A DNA stretch of 17,078 nucleotides from Clostridiaceae bacterium (GCA_025361665.1 JANYKF010000264.1:1-17078), one strand, 5' to 3'. Counted from the stretch's first letter, positions 6,680-15,094 are shown. Program-made: numbers and translations. The notes: generated by a model not told the origin, from the letters alone.

Positions 6680-6738
6680 TGCATGAAGCTGACTTCATGA
6701 AACAACATTTCGTGAAACTGCACTTCGTGAAACTGCCT
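6680..6738 (+). repeat. tandem 15-bp repeats directly upstream of the mannosidase promoter
   Basis: Three head-to-tail units at 6694-6708, 6709-6723 and 6724-6738 share TTCRTGAAAC, followed by 5 variable bases. A degenerate 14-bp fourth copy is at 6680-6693. Each unit has a palindromic or near-palindromic core (TTCATGAA or TTCGTGAA). The last unit ends exactly at the base before the -35 box, so this looks like a multi-site regulator binding region. Confidence 0.6.
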
Positions 6739-6768
6739 TTGATATTCGCCTGCATATGACAGTATAAT
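6739..6768 (+). promoter_or_regulatory. sigma-A promoter for the mannosidase operon
   Basis: TTGATA (6739-6744), an 18-bp spacer, and a consensus TATAAT (6763-6768). Transcription would start near 6775, leaving about 100 nt of leader before the ATG at 6878. An in-frame ATG at 6767 lies inside the -10 box and cannot be used from this promoter, which supports the later start. Confidence 0.75.
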
Positions 6769-6877
6769 GTATCCATGGAGCAGGTTTCAAGGAATGGTGA
6801 ACTATTGGGTGAAAGAATGCCCGCGGCATGGGGTTCAGGCGGCATGCGGATTGGATTCTTCAACGAGGGGTGAAGCG

Positions 6878-9800
6878 ATGTATTTTGATTTGAAAAGAGT
6901 GAAAACCATCTGCGAGGAATTGAAAAGCCAGATATTCATCGGCCGGATGGCGGTGAAGGATATCCTGGTGAAGAAAGGTGACTATCCGTCCATTGAGGCT
7001 GTCGAAAGCGACGCAACCTCTTGGGCCGCTTTCGTTCCGGATGAGCTGTGGGGCGGGGACGAACCGTTTTCCTGGTTCAGGGCAAAGATATCCACGCCGG
7101 AAGCATTTGACGGAAGGGCACTCGTCCTTGAAGTGAAAACGGCTCTGTCCGGTTGGGACGCTATCAATCCCCAGTTCATCCTGCGCGTGAACGGGGAAAT
7201 CATGCAGGGGATGGATGTCAACCACACGGAATGCATACTTTCCGGATGCGCGAAAGCCGGAGAAGTCTTTCGGATCGATCTTCATGCATACAGCGGCGGA
7301 TCCGGCAAAAAGACGGGTCTCTCCCTGAGTATTGCGATGGAGGACGAATCCGTCAAAAAACTGTACTACGACATTCAAACTGCTCTCCTTGTGGCAGAAC
7401 AGCTCCCCGTCGAGGCGAAAATGCGGATGGACCTGCTGGCCGCATTGAATGAAACCATCAACCTCCTCGATCTCAGAAAACCTTACTCCGATGGGTACCA
7501 TCGAGCAATGGAGAAGGCACAGGCATTCATCGATACAGTCGTCTACAAAGGCATGTGCGGCCCATTCGAAGCCATTGCCACCAGCGTGGGGCACACGCAC
7601 ATCGATGTGGCCTGGCTCTGGACCCTGTCGCAGACCCGGCAGAAAGTCTGCCGTAGTTTCGCGACGGTGCTGAAGCTGATGGATGAATATCCGGAGTATG
7701 TCTTCATGTCGAGCCAGCCCCAGTTATATCAGTTTCTAAAAGAAGATCACCCTGATTTATATGAAAAAGTGAAGGAGAAGATCCTTGAGGGGCGCTGGGA
7801 AGCGGAAGGCGCCATGTGGGTGGAGGCCGATTGCAACCTCTCTTCCGGCGAGTCCCTGATACGGCAGATCCTTCATGGCAAAAGGTTCTTCATGAACGAA
7901 TTCGGAGTGGACAACCGCGTGCTGTGGCTGCCGGATGTTTTCGGGTACAGCGCCCTGCTGCCGCAGATCATGAAAAAGTCCGGCATCGACTATTTCATGA
8001 CGACGAAAATCAACTGGAGCCAGTTCAACAAGTTTCCGGCGGATACGTTCCTGTGGGCGGGGATCGACGGAAGTGAGATATTGTCGCATCTCATCACCAC
8101 AAAGGAAATCGGGAGGAGCCCGGAGGCCTATTTCACCACATACAACGGCTTTCTCAGTCCCGAAGCGGTGATTGGTGCCTGGAGGAGATATCAGGACAAG
8201 GGCATCAACCAGGATGTGCTCATCTCCTATGGTTATGGAGACGGCGGCGGGGGTCCCACCAGGGAACAGCTGGAATACGGCAGGCGAATGGAGAAAGCGA
8301 TTCCCGGCTGTCCCAAGGTGGTTCAGGGGACTTCGCTGGACTATTTCCACAGGCTTCAGACGCAGGTGAAGGATCATAAATACCTGCCCAAGTGGGTTGG
8401 CGAACTGTATTTGGAATATCACAGAGGCACATACACTTCCATGGGACGAAACAAGCGATACAACCGCAAGTCCGAGTTTCTCTATCAGGATGTCGAATTC
8501 CTCAGGATCCTTTCCGTGGGCGTGGGGCAGGCTTATCCGCAGGCGCTGATCCACAAAGGATGGGAATGCATTCTGCTGAACCAGTTCCATGACATTCTGC
8601 CGGGTTCGTCGATCAAGGAAGTGTATGATGAGTCCAGGATTCAATACGAACAGATCAAGGCAACAGGGGAAGAACTGATTGGGGAAGCCCTTCATGGAAT
8701 CAGTTCGCAGATGGCCCTTGAGAAAACCGGGGTCGTTGTCTTCAATACCCTTGGATTTGAACGGGATGGCATTGTGAGCCTTTGCGTGCCTAAGGGGCTG
8801 GATTTCCCGAGCCTGATTGATTCGCGGACCGGTGAAACGATTCCCTGCCAGACAGCGGCCAGGGAATACCGCTTTGAAGAGGATGCCTGCCCGGCGGTCA
8901 GAGGATGCCGCTTCGAGGACGAGGCCTGCCTTGCGGACGAGGGCAAAACGGAAAGCATCCTGTTCCATGCCGGGCATTTGCCGTCAAAAGGATGCAATAC
9001 TTACTATCCGGGCGAATCGAAACCTGTCGCGCCGACACCCGCCAGCGCGAACACGATGGTCGTGACGCCGCAAAGGTTGGAGAACCAATTCTTCCTCATC
9101 AGGCTTGGAGCGGATGGAACCATTGCAGAGCTGTTTGACAAACGATGCGGCAGGCAGGTGCTCAAGGCCGGGCGGAAGGGCAATGCGCTTCAGGCCTTCG
9201 AGGATAAGCCGATGGCTCATGACAATTGGGACATCGACATCTTCTATCTTGAAAAAATGTGGGATGTGAATGATGTCGAGAAAATGGAAGTCATGGAAAC
9301 GGGCCCAGTCAGAGGCTGTCTGAGGATCCACCGCCGCTTTTCCGAATCCCGCATTGTCCAGGATATCATGATTTACCATGACATTCCGCGCATTGATTTC
9401 GACACCCGCGTCGATTGGAAGGAAAACCAGGTCCTGCTGAAGGTCCAGTTCCCGATTGATGTCAATGCAAGCAAGGCTACCTGTGATCTGTCCTACGGAA
9501 ATGTGGAGCGGAATGCGCATTGGAATACTTCCTGGGATGTGGGCAGATTTGAGGTCTGCGCCCACAAATGGGTGGATGTTTCGGAAGGCGGATATGGCGT
9601 CAGCCTGCTCAACGACTGCAAATACGGGCACGACATCCGGGAAGGCGACATGCGCCTGACCCTGATCAAATCCGGCAACCATCCCAATCCCGAAGCGGAC
9701 AGGGAGAAGCACAGATTCACTTATTCCCTTTATCCGCACGAGGGAGGATGGAAAGAGGCGAAGACGGTCAAAATGTCATATGACCTCAACGTGCCTCTAT

Positions 9801-10129
9801 TCAGCGTGCTTGAGGAAGGACATGCCGAATCGGATGGTGAAGGCCACGGCGGGAAATACCCGGCGAATTTCTCCTTCATGAGCGTGGACAGCGACAATGT
9901 CCTGATCGAAGTCGTGAAAAAGGCGGAAGACAGCGATGACATCATTGTCAGGCTATATGAGTTCCATAACAGCCGTTCCCTGACGACGGTGACCCTGTTT
10001 GAAAAAATCGGCCGGGTTGCCGAATGTGATCTGCTGGAAAATGAGATAGGAACTTGTGCGATGGAAAACGGCAGTTTCACCTTTGAAATGAAACCATATG
10101 AGATCAAGACCTTCAAACTGTGCAAATAA
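6878..10129 (+). CDS. alpha-mannosidase, glycoside hydrolase family 38
   Basis: This 1083-residue enzyme hydrolyses terminal alpha-mannosides by a retaining, zinc-dependent mechanism. The start follows GAGGGGT. Expected metal ligands are His241 and Asp243 in HTHIDVAWLW (239-248), with the nucleophile Asp353 in WLPDVFGYS and His571 in FHDILPGSS; all are present. The catalytic N-domain spans about 230-500, a helical mid-domain about 505-600, and a beta C-domain starts near 730. There is no signal peptide, so it acts in the cytoplasm on imported mannosides. Residues about 664-689 hold a diverged tandem duplication of 13 residues in the linker between mid and beta domains. The oxidoreductase gene follows 46 bp downstream. 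Confidence 0.95.
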   Translation: MYFDLKRVKTICEELKSQIFIGRMAVKDILVKKGDYPSIEAVESDATSWAAFVPDELWGGDEPFSWFRAKISTPEAFDGRALVLEVKTALSGWDAINPQFILRVNGEIMQGMDVNHTECILSGCAKAGEVFRIDLHAYSGGSGKKTGLSLSIAMEDESVKKLYYDIQTALLVAEQLPVEAKMRMDLLAALNETINLLDLRKPYSDGYHRAMEKAQAFIDTVVYKGMCGPFEAIATSVGHTHIDVAWLWTLSQTRQKVCRSFATVLKLMDEYPEYVFMSSQPQLYQFLKEDHPDLYEKVKEKILEGRWEAEGAMWVEADCNLSSGESLIRQILHGKRFFMNEFGVDNRVLWLPDVFGYSALLPQIMKKSGIDYFMTTKINWSQFNKFPADTFLWAGIDGSEILSHLITTKEIGRSPEAYFTTYNGFLSPEAVIGAWRRYQDKGINQDVLISYGYGDGGGGPTREQLEYGRRMEKAIPGCPKVVQGTSLDYFHRLQTQVKDHKYLPKWVGELYLEYHRGTYTSMGRNKRYNRKSEFLYQDVEFLRILSVGVGQAYPQALIHKGWECILLNQFHDILPGSSIKEVYDESRIQYEQIKATGEELIGEALHGISSQMALEKTGVVVFNTLGFERDGIVSLCVPKGLDFPSLIDSRTGETIPCQTAAREYRFEEDACPAVRGCRFEDEACLADEGKTESILFHAGHLPSKGCNTYYPGESKPVAPTPASANTMVVTPQRLENQFFLIRLGADGTIAELFDKRCGRQVLKAGRKGNALQAFEDKPMAHDNWDIDIFYLEKMWDVNDVEKMEVMETGPVRGCLRIHRRFSESRIVQDIMIYHDIPRIDFDTRVDWKENQVLLKVQFPIDVNASKATCDLSYGNVERNAHWNTSWDVGRFEVCAHKWVDVSEGGYGVSLLNDCKYGHDIREGDMRLTLIKSGNHPNPEADREKHRFTYSLYPHEGGWKEAKTVKMSYDLNVPLFSVLEEGHAESDGEGHGGKYPANFSFMSVDSDNVLIEVVKKAEDSDDIIVRLYEFHNSRSLTTVTLFEKIGRVAECDLLENEIGTCAMENGSFTFEMKPYEIKTFKLCK
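8867..8944 (+). repeat. imperfect 39-bp tandem duplication inside the mannosidase gene
   Basis: 8867-8905 and 8906-8944 align without gaps at roughly two-thirds identity. They encode two 13-residue units beginning YRFEEDACP and CRFEDEACL. The frame is kept. Confidence 0.6.
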
Positions 10130-10175
10130 GGAGCATCCGCGAAGAACACGAGCGTGGATGATGGAGGAAAACGAA

Positions 10176-11369
10176 ATGAACGTTGCGATCATCGGTACTG
10201 GCAGCAGGTCAACGGCGTTTACTGAAATGTGCTTGTCCGGCATCCGCGGGGATGTCGCTGTGAAAGCGTTGGTTGACATTGATGTTGAAAAAATGCGGAG
10301 ATATTCGAAGTTCTATTACAGCGAAGCGGATTCACCGAACCTTTACTCCGATTATCAGGGAATGCTCGAAAACGAGGAAATCGACGCTGTCTTCATCTGC
10401 GCTTCCGATACGGCCCACAAGGACATCGCCATCGCCTGCATGAAAAAGGAAAAGCATGTTTTCCTGGAAAAGCCGATGGCCACGACGCTGGATGATTGTT
10501 TCGCCATTTATGCGGAAAGCATGAGACATGACCGCATATTCCGCATGGGTTTTGTCATGCGCCATACGAACCTGTATGTCAGGATAAAGGAAATCGTCGA
10601 CAGCGGCGCACTGGGCCAATTGATTTCCGTGGAAGCAAAGGAAATGATGGGTCATCTTCATGCCGGAAGCTTTTTCCGGAGGTGGCACCGGTTCAGCAAA
10701 AACAACGGAGGTTTCCTGAATGCGAAGTGCAGCCATGACATGGATATCCTCAACTGGATCATCGGTGATGAACCGGTCTGGCTGTCAGCCTTCGGAAGCA
10801 GGAGCTTTTTCAATCCCAAACAGGATGCCGCCGAAAAATGCGCTGATTGCGGATTGAAGCACAGCTGCAAATACTTCTATAAACCCGAAGACTATGGGAA
10901 CTTCAATTGTGTGGAGGATATCTGCGTGTTCAACTGCGAGAAGGACATCGTTGACCATGAGGTCGTGAACCTGGAGTACCGGAATCAAGTCACGGCCAGC
11001 TTCACCGTCTCGATGTTCGGTGACAGGGCGACGCGGACAATGATCCTGTTCGGTACGGAAGCGACGCTTTACGCGGATCTGGCCGGGCTTTCGATCACCG
11101 TCGGGCGCCTTTTTCCGCATGACGTGGTCACCTATCAGTTCAGCGCGGCGGATTCCGGCCATGGCGGCGGGGATCGGGGAATCTTCACGGATTTCATCGA
11201 TTCCGTCGCAAGCGGGGGAAAAGAGGATAGAAGCGACGCCAGGGCCGGCCTGCTCGGCTCCGTGATGGCGATTGCGGCAGAGACGAGCATGAGGACGAAA
11301 CAAGTGATGAATCTGCAGGAACTTCTGAAGCAGGCAAATGATGAGATGGCGCCGCCATCAGGAGTTTGA
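10176..11369 (+). CDS. Gfo/Idh/MocA family NAD(P)-dependent oxidoreductase
   Basis: A 397-residue sugar-type dehydrogenase. The N-terminal Rossmann fold begins at once with VAIIGTGSRS (GxG at 7-9), and the catalytic-type EKP motif is at 98-100 (Lys99). The C-terminal half is the family alpha/beta domain. An unusual cysteine cluster lies at Cys222, 225, 231, 245, 250 and 254 (CADCGLKHSC, then three more), which could bind zinc or iron (inference). The start at 10176 has GGAGG 8 nt upstream and starts directly on the Rossmann strand. Position between the mannosidase and HAD genes suggests action on a sugar or sugar derivative released from a mannoside. The substrate is unknown. Confidence 0.9.
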   Translation: MNVAIIGTGSRSTAFTEMCLSGIRGDVAVKALVDIDVEKMRRYSKFYYSEADSPNLYSDYQGMLENEEIDAVFICASDTAHKDIAIACMKKEKHVFLEKPMATTLDDCFAIYAESMRHDRIFRMGFVMRHTNLYVRIKEIVDSGALGQLISVEAKEMMGHLHAGSFFRRWHRFSKNNGGFLNAKCSHDMDILNWIIGDEPVWLSAFGSRSFFNPKQDAAEKCADCGLKHSCKYFYKPEDYGNFNCVEDICVFNCEKDIVDHEVVNLEYRNQVTASFTVSMFGDRATRTMILFGTEATLYADLAGLSITVGRLFPHDVVTYQFSAADSGHGGGDRGIFTDFIDSVASGGKEDRSDARAGLLGSVMAIAAETSMRTKQVMNLQELLKQANDEMAPPSGV

Positions 11370-11375
11370 GCCCAT

Positions 11376-12194
11376 ATGGAGATGATTCGGGCACAGGACA
11401 GGATGGGGCTGCGGATTCAGGTTGCCGTCCTTGATTTTGACGGGACGATATCAACCCTGCGGCATGGCTGGGAACAGATCATGGCGCCATTGATGCTCGA
11501 AATGATTGCGGGTTCAACCCCGGCAGATGGGGAACTGGTTGATGGGGAACTGGTTGAGGAAATTCGAGCCTATATCGATCAGTCGACCGGCATTCAAACG
11601 TACCATCAGATGAAATGGCTGGCCGAGGCCGTTGCAAGGCATGGCAGAAGCCCACATGCGGGCAGGGATCCCTGGTGGTACAAGGAGCAGTACAATGCCA
11701 GGCTGATGGTGCCTGTCAACGAGAGAATCAGGGAGATCGAGAGCGGTCGGAAGACTGTTTCTGATTTTCTTGTCATGGGCAGCATCGACCTGCTTGAATT
11801 CTTCAAGTCCCGTGACATTGAAGTCTACGTTGCAAGCGGCACGGATCATGCCGATGTGAGCAGGGAAGCGGAAGTGCTGGGCATTGCCCGGTACTTCAGA
11901 GAAATCGCGGGAGCTCCCCCGGGCCGGGTGGATTGCTCAAAGGAAGCCGTTCTGAGGAAACTGATCAAAGAGAACGGTCTTCAGGGTCCCGAAGTGATTG
12001 TCATTGGGGATGGCAGGGTGGAAATCGCGCTTGGCAGGGAAGTCGGCGCGTTGACCCTTGGCGTTGCGAGCAACGAGGAGACGCGCTGCGGAATCAGCCC
12101 GATCAAGCGTGAAAGGCTTGTCAAAGCCGGGGCGCACGCCATTGTGGGCGATTTCCTCGACTTGGATGACATTCGGAATTGGCTTGAGAGTTGA
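11376..12194 (+). CDS. HAD-superfamily hydrolase, probable sugar phosphatase
   Basis: 272 residues. HAD motif I is DFDGT (20-24; nucleophile Asp20, acid/base Asp22), motif II is ASGT (153-156), motif III is Lys189 in CSKEAV, and motif IV is GDGRVE (211-216). A large cap of about 110 residues lies between motifs I and II. It starts 6 bp after the oxidoreductase stop, so the two are an operon. The start is uncertain: GGAG is 11 nt upstream of ATG 11376, and ATG 11382 or 11403 are alternatives. Residues 51-60 are a DGELV DGELV repeat from a perfect 15-bp duplication. Dephosphorylation of a sugar phosphate is the likely role, but phosphoglycolate phosphatase or phosphomutase activity cannot be excluded. 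Confidence 0.85.
   Translation: MEMIRAQDRMGLRIQVAVLDFDGTISTLRHGWEQIMAPLMLEMIAGSTPADGELVDGELVEEIRAYIDQSTGIQTYHQMKWLAEAVARHGRSPHAGRDPWWYKEQYNARLMVPVNERIREIESGRKTVSDFLVMGSIDLLEFFKSRDIEVYVASGTDHADVSREAEVLGIARYFREIAGAPPGRVDCSKEAVLRKLIKENGLQGPEVIVIGDGRVEIALGREVGALTLGVASNEETRCGISPIKRERLVKAGAHAIVGDFLDLDDIRNWLES
11526..11555 (+). repeat. perfect 15-bp tandem duplication inside the HAD gene
   Basis: GATGGGGAACTGGTT occurs at 11526-11540 and again at 11541-11555, in frame, within the cap region. The exact match suggests a recent slippage event. Confidence 0.8.
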
Positions 12195-12277
12195 CTGGCG
12201 GAAGGGTTGGCAGGAAGGAGGGTTTGCAGGACTGAGAGTTGACAAAGGGAATTGACGAGTTTTCCGCCAGTCGGCGG
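12195..12277 (+). promoter_or_regulatory. mutually exclusive inverted repeats between the HAD and yfmF genes
   Basis: CTGGCGGAA (12195-12203) is complementary to TTCCGCCAG (12262-12270). The same right-hand arm can instead pair locally, CCGCC (12264-12268) with GGCGG (12273-12277). GAGAGTTGAC occurs twice (12186-12195 and 12234-12243). The local palindrome sits just upstream of the -10 box of the next gene, so it may be an operator or an attenuator. Confidence 0.35.
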
Positions 12278-12279
12278 TA

Positions 12280-12288
12280 TGGTATAAT
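12280..12288 (+). promoter_or_regulatory. extended -10 promoter for the yfmF-yfmH pair
   Basis: TGGTATAAT (12280-12288) is a consensus extended -10. TTGACG at 12252-12257 is 25 bp upstream, too far for a normal -35. Transcription would begin near 12295, about 87 nt before the ATG. Confidence 0.55.
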
Positions 12289-12381
12289 GCTTTTGCACGT
12301 CCGGATTTCCGGTACGCGCACATCGCGGCCGTGAAACCTGCGGTTCGCACCCTTTTCAGTCGGAAACAGGAGGGAAGAAGC

Positions 12382-13692
12382 ATGAGCCGAAAACCATGTG
12401 CGGACGCCGAAAGCCTTGGCACTGTCAACGGCATTCGTTTTTTCAGGATACGGTCGGACAAGTTCAAGACCGCGCGCACGGATATTTTCATCACCGATCC
12501 ATTGACGGCGGAAACCGCTTCAGCCAATGCGCTGGTTCCGTCACTGCTGAAAAGGGGATGCGAGGGGTACCCGACCTCCCGCCTGCTGGAACTCAGACTG
12601 GAGGATCTGTATGGCGCCTCTTTTGACTCCCAGGTCATGAAAAAAGGCGAGACCCAGGTCATCCACTTGTCCGTGGCCCATGTGGCCGATCGGTACGCCA
12701 GCGGGGGAGAACCGTTGTTTGCCGATACCTCCGCACTCCTGACGGAACTGCTCACCAGGCCGGTCCTGGTGGAAGGCTGCTTTCGCCGGGAAGTGTTCGC
12801 GCAGGAGCGGGAAAACCTTCTGGATGCGATCCGGAGCCGGGTCAACGACAAAATCCGGTATGCCTCCCTGCGGTGCGTGGAAGAGATGTGCCGGGGGGAG
12901 GCGTTCGCCGTTCACGCAGAGGGCAGCGAATCGGATGCGGCCGCGCTGGATGCATGCCAGGTGACCGTTGCGTGGGAAAAACTGATTCGCACATGTCCCG
13001 CATATATCTACTTCTCCGGAGAAATGCCGGATTCTGACGTGCAGTCCCGGATGGACGGGTTTGCCTCGATGAAACGTTTCCCGACTGCTGTCCATTCAGG
13101 GCCTGTTCCGGAATCCGATGAACAGCGGTCGGTCCGATACGTGTCCGATGTCATGGAAGTGAACCAGGGAAAGCTCTGCATGGGCCTTCGCACCCATGTC
13201 CGCCCGGATTCGCCCGACTGGCCGGCCCTGATGGTCTACAACGGCATTCTTGGCGGTGATCTGCACAGCAAGCTCTTCCAGAATGTGCGCGAGAAGGCCA
13301 GCCTCGCGTATTACGCATCTTCGCGCCTGGAGCGGCACAAAGGGCTGATGTTCATCAACAGCGGCATCGAGTCTGCCAACCGCGAAAAGGCGGAGACCAT
13401 CATTCTGGAACAGCTTGCCGACATGCATCGCGGTGCCGTCACAACCGACGAGTTCGACGCCACCCTACGTTCCCTGGACACCTCTTTCAAGGCCACGCAG
13501 GACAGCCAGCCGGGCATCGTGGAGTTCCACTTCGGCCAGCACATGCTCGGGGTGGAGGAATCGCTGGACACCCTGGCGGAAAAGGTTTCCCGCGTCACGA
13601 TGGCGGATGTCGTCCGCGTGGCCCAAAGGGTTGCCCTGGATACGGTCTATTTCCTGCAGCCGGCCGACAACGCGGATTCCACGGGAAAGTGA
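12382..13692 (+). CDS. yfmF: M16 peptidase-like protein without zinc site (YfmF-like)
   Basis: 436 residues, the size of a two-domain M16 subunit. It matches the YfmF type: an early TARTDIFITDPLTAETAS strand region, then LLKRGCEGYPT, and a C-domain with NGILGGDLHSKLFQNVREKASLAYY. No HxxEH motif is present, so it is not a zinc peptidase by itself. AGGAGGG lies 7 nt before the ATG; an upstream GTG at 12331 is rejected. It is followed 9 bp later by the HxxEH-bearing partner. In Bacillus subtilis the YfmF/YfmH proteins are linked to 5-aminopentanol modification of elongation factor P (established annotation); the same role here is inference. Confidence 0.85.
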   Translation: MSRKPCADAESLGTVNGIRFFRIRSDKFKTARTDIFITDPLTAETASANALVPSLLKRGCEGYPTSRLLELRLEDLYGASFDSQVMKKGETQVIHLSVAHVADRYASGGEPLFADTSALLTELLTRPVLVEGCFRREVFAQERENLLDAIRSRVNDKIRYASLRCVEEMCRGEAFAVHAEGSESDAAALDACQVTVAWEKLIRTCPAYIYFSGEMPDSDVQSRMDGFASMKRFPTAVHSGPVPESDEQRSVRYVSDVMEVNQGKLCMGLRTHVRPDSPDWPALMVYNGILGGDLHSKLFQNVREKASLAYYASSRLERHKGLMFINSGIESANREKAETIILEQLADMHRGAVTTDEFDATLRSLDTSFKATQDSQPGIVEFHFGQHMLGVEESLDTLAEKVSRVTMADVVRVAQRVALDTVYFLQPADNADSTGK

Positions 13693-13701
13693 GGAACAGC
13701 C

Positions 13702-14991
13702 ATGTTGGAGATGAAACAGTATGATCGCCTCGGCGAAACCCTGCACACCTATGTCCATTCCAGCGGGATGAAGGTCTACATCGTCCGCAAGGAAGGTTAT
13801 CAGAAGAAGACCGCCGTTTTTGCCACAAGCTACGGCTCCGTCGACAACCGGTTCCGCAAGCCCGGAGCGGATGCGGAGACGGAGGTGCCGGACGGCATCG
13901 CGCATTTTCTGGAACACAAGCTTTTCGAGCAGCAGGATGGGAATGTCCTGGAGAAGTTTTCCAAGCTTGGCGCATCGCCCAATGCTTTCACCTCTTTTCA
14001 TGAAACGGCCTACCATTTCACCTGTACGGACCGTTTTGACGAAAATTTACGGCTGCTGCTCGATTATGTCCAGCACCCGTGGCTGACAGACGAGAACGTC
14101 GAAAAGGAAAAAGGCATCATCGGTCAGGAAATCCGCATGTACGAAGACAATGCGGACTGGCGTGTCTTTTTCAACCTCCTCACCTGCCTGTACCGCCTGC
14201 ATCCCGTCAGACTCGACATCGCCGGGACGGTGGAGACCATTGCGGGGATCACGAAAGAATTGCTCCTCGATTGCTATCATACTTTCTACAGTCCGTCCAA
14301 CATGGCCCTCGCGGTTGTGGGGGACGTGGATCCGGAAGCCGTGGTCGCCATGGTGAACGACAGGATCGAGCAGCAGGAAAACCGCGGACGCATCGGGAAA
14401 GTCTATCCCGTGGAACAGGAGGGGGTTGCACGGGAAGTCCGTGAACAGCTGCTGGTTGTCTCGATGCCTTTGTTCCTGATGGGGGTTCGCGATGACGCGG
14501 TTTCCACCGGCACGCCGCTGCTGCGGCGCCGCACGGCGCTTTCAATCGCCATGGATGCCCTTGTGGGACGCAGTTCCGAACTGTACAGCCGGTTATACGA
14601 GGATGGCCTCATCAATGAGTCGTTCGGCACGGATGTCATGATGGTGCCCGCTTTCGGATTCGTCACATGGGGCGGCCAAAGCCCGGATCCAGACAAAGTG
14701 GCAACGGCCATGAAGGAAGCGGTAGTGCAGCTTGTAGCGGATGGGTTGGATGCGGAGTCCTTCGCACGGGTCCGCCGGGCTCATGAAGGCCAGTTCATCC
14801 GCAGCCTGAATTCCCTGGAACTTCTGGCGAGGGAATTGGTGGACAACGGGTTTGCCGACACCTGCCACTTTGATTTGGCCGATGTGTACGCCACGCTGAC
14901 CCTGGAGGAAGTGAACCGGGTCATCCGCGAAGTATTGGTGAAACCCAGTGCCCTGTCCGTCATCCGCCCAATCCCGGAAAGTGCGGCCTAG
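13702..14991 (+). CDS. yfmH: M16 family zinc peptidase (YfmH-like)
   Basis: 429 residues. The inverted zinc motif HFLEH is at 68-72 (ligands His68 and His72, base Glu71). The third ligand is probably Glu148, with Glu143 in GQEI nearby; the 75-residue spacing from His72 fits M16 enzymes. The C-domain contains RRTALSIAMDALVGRSSELYSRLYEDGLI. It lies 9 bp after yfmF with a GAGGAA ribosome site, so the two are co-translated and probably form a heterodimer in which this subunit is catalytic. Confidence 0.9.
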   Translation: MLEMKQYDRLGETLHTYVHSSGMKVYIVRKEGYQKKTAVFATSYGSVDNRFRKPGADAETEVPDGIAHFLEHKLFEQQDGNVLEKFSKLGASPNAFTSFHETAYHFTCTDRFDENLRLLLDYVQHPWLTDENVEKEKGIIGQEIRMYEDNADWRVFFNLLTCLYRLHPVRLDIAGTVETIAGITKELLLDCYHTFYSPSNMALAVVGDVDPEAVVAMVNDRIEQQENRGRIGKVYPVEQEGVAREVREQLLVVSMPLFLMGVRDDAVSTGTPLLRRRTALSIAMDALVGRSSELYSRLYEDGLINESFGTDVMMVPAFGFVTWGGQSPDPDKVATAMKEAVVQLVADGLDAESFARVRRAHEGQFIRSLNSLELLARELVDNGFADTCHFDLADVYATLTLEEVNRVIREVLVKPSALSVIRPIPESAA

Positions 14992-15094
14992 TCAGGAAAG
15001 GCAGCCGGAACCTGGCCGGTTGCGATTTCAACGTCCCGTCCAATCCGGGAAAAACAGATTCCAGGCAGCAAACATGCTTGAGGAGGAAACAGAC

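Noticed and set aside
6652..6723. N-terminal extension of the GNAT protein from a GTG at 6723
   Set aside because: It is encoded by the 15-bp repeats, and AGGAGG lies just before 6651. It remains possible and is listed under the repeat finding.
6767..6877. 37-residue N-terminal extension of the mannosidase
   Set aside because: Its ATG lies inside the -10 box of the best promoter, and a ribosome site precedes the ATG at 6878.
7757..8977. 406-codon open frame antisense to the mannosidase gene
   Set aside because: The plus-strand protein has all GH38 catalytic motifs throughout this stretch. The antisense translation shows no recognisable domain and is explained by codon bias of the real gene.
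14992..15094. Terminator between yfmH and lgt
   Set aside because: Only weak 4-5-bp stems (for example TCCCG/CGGGA near 15047) without a T-run were found, so read-through into lgt is likely.
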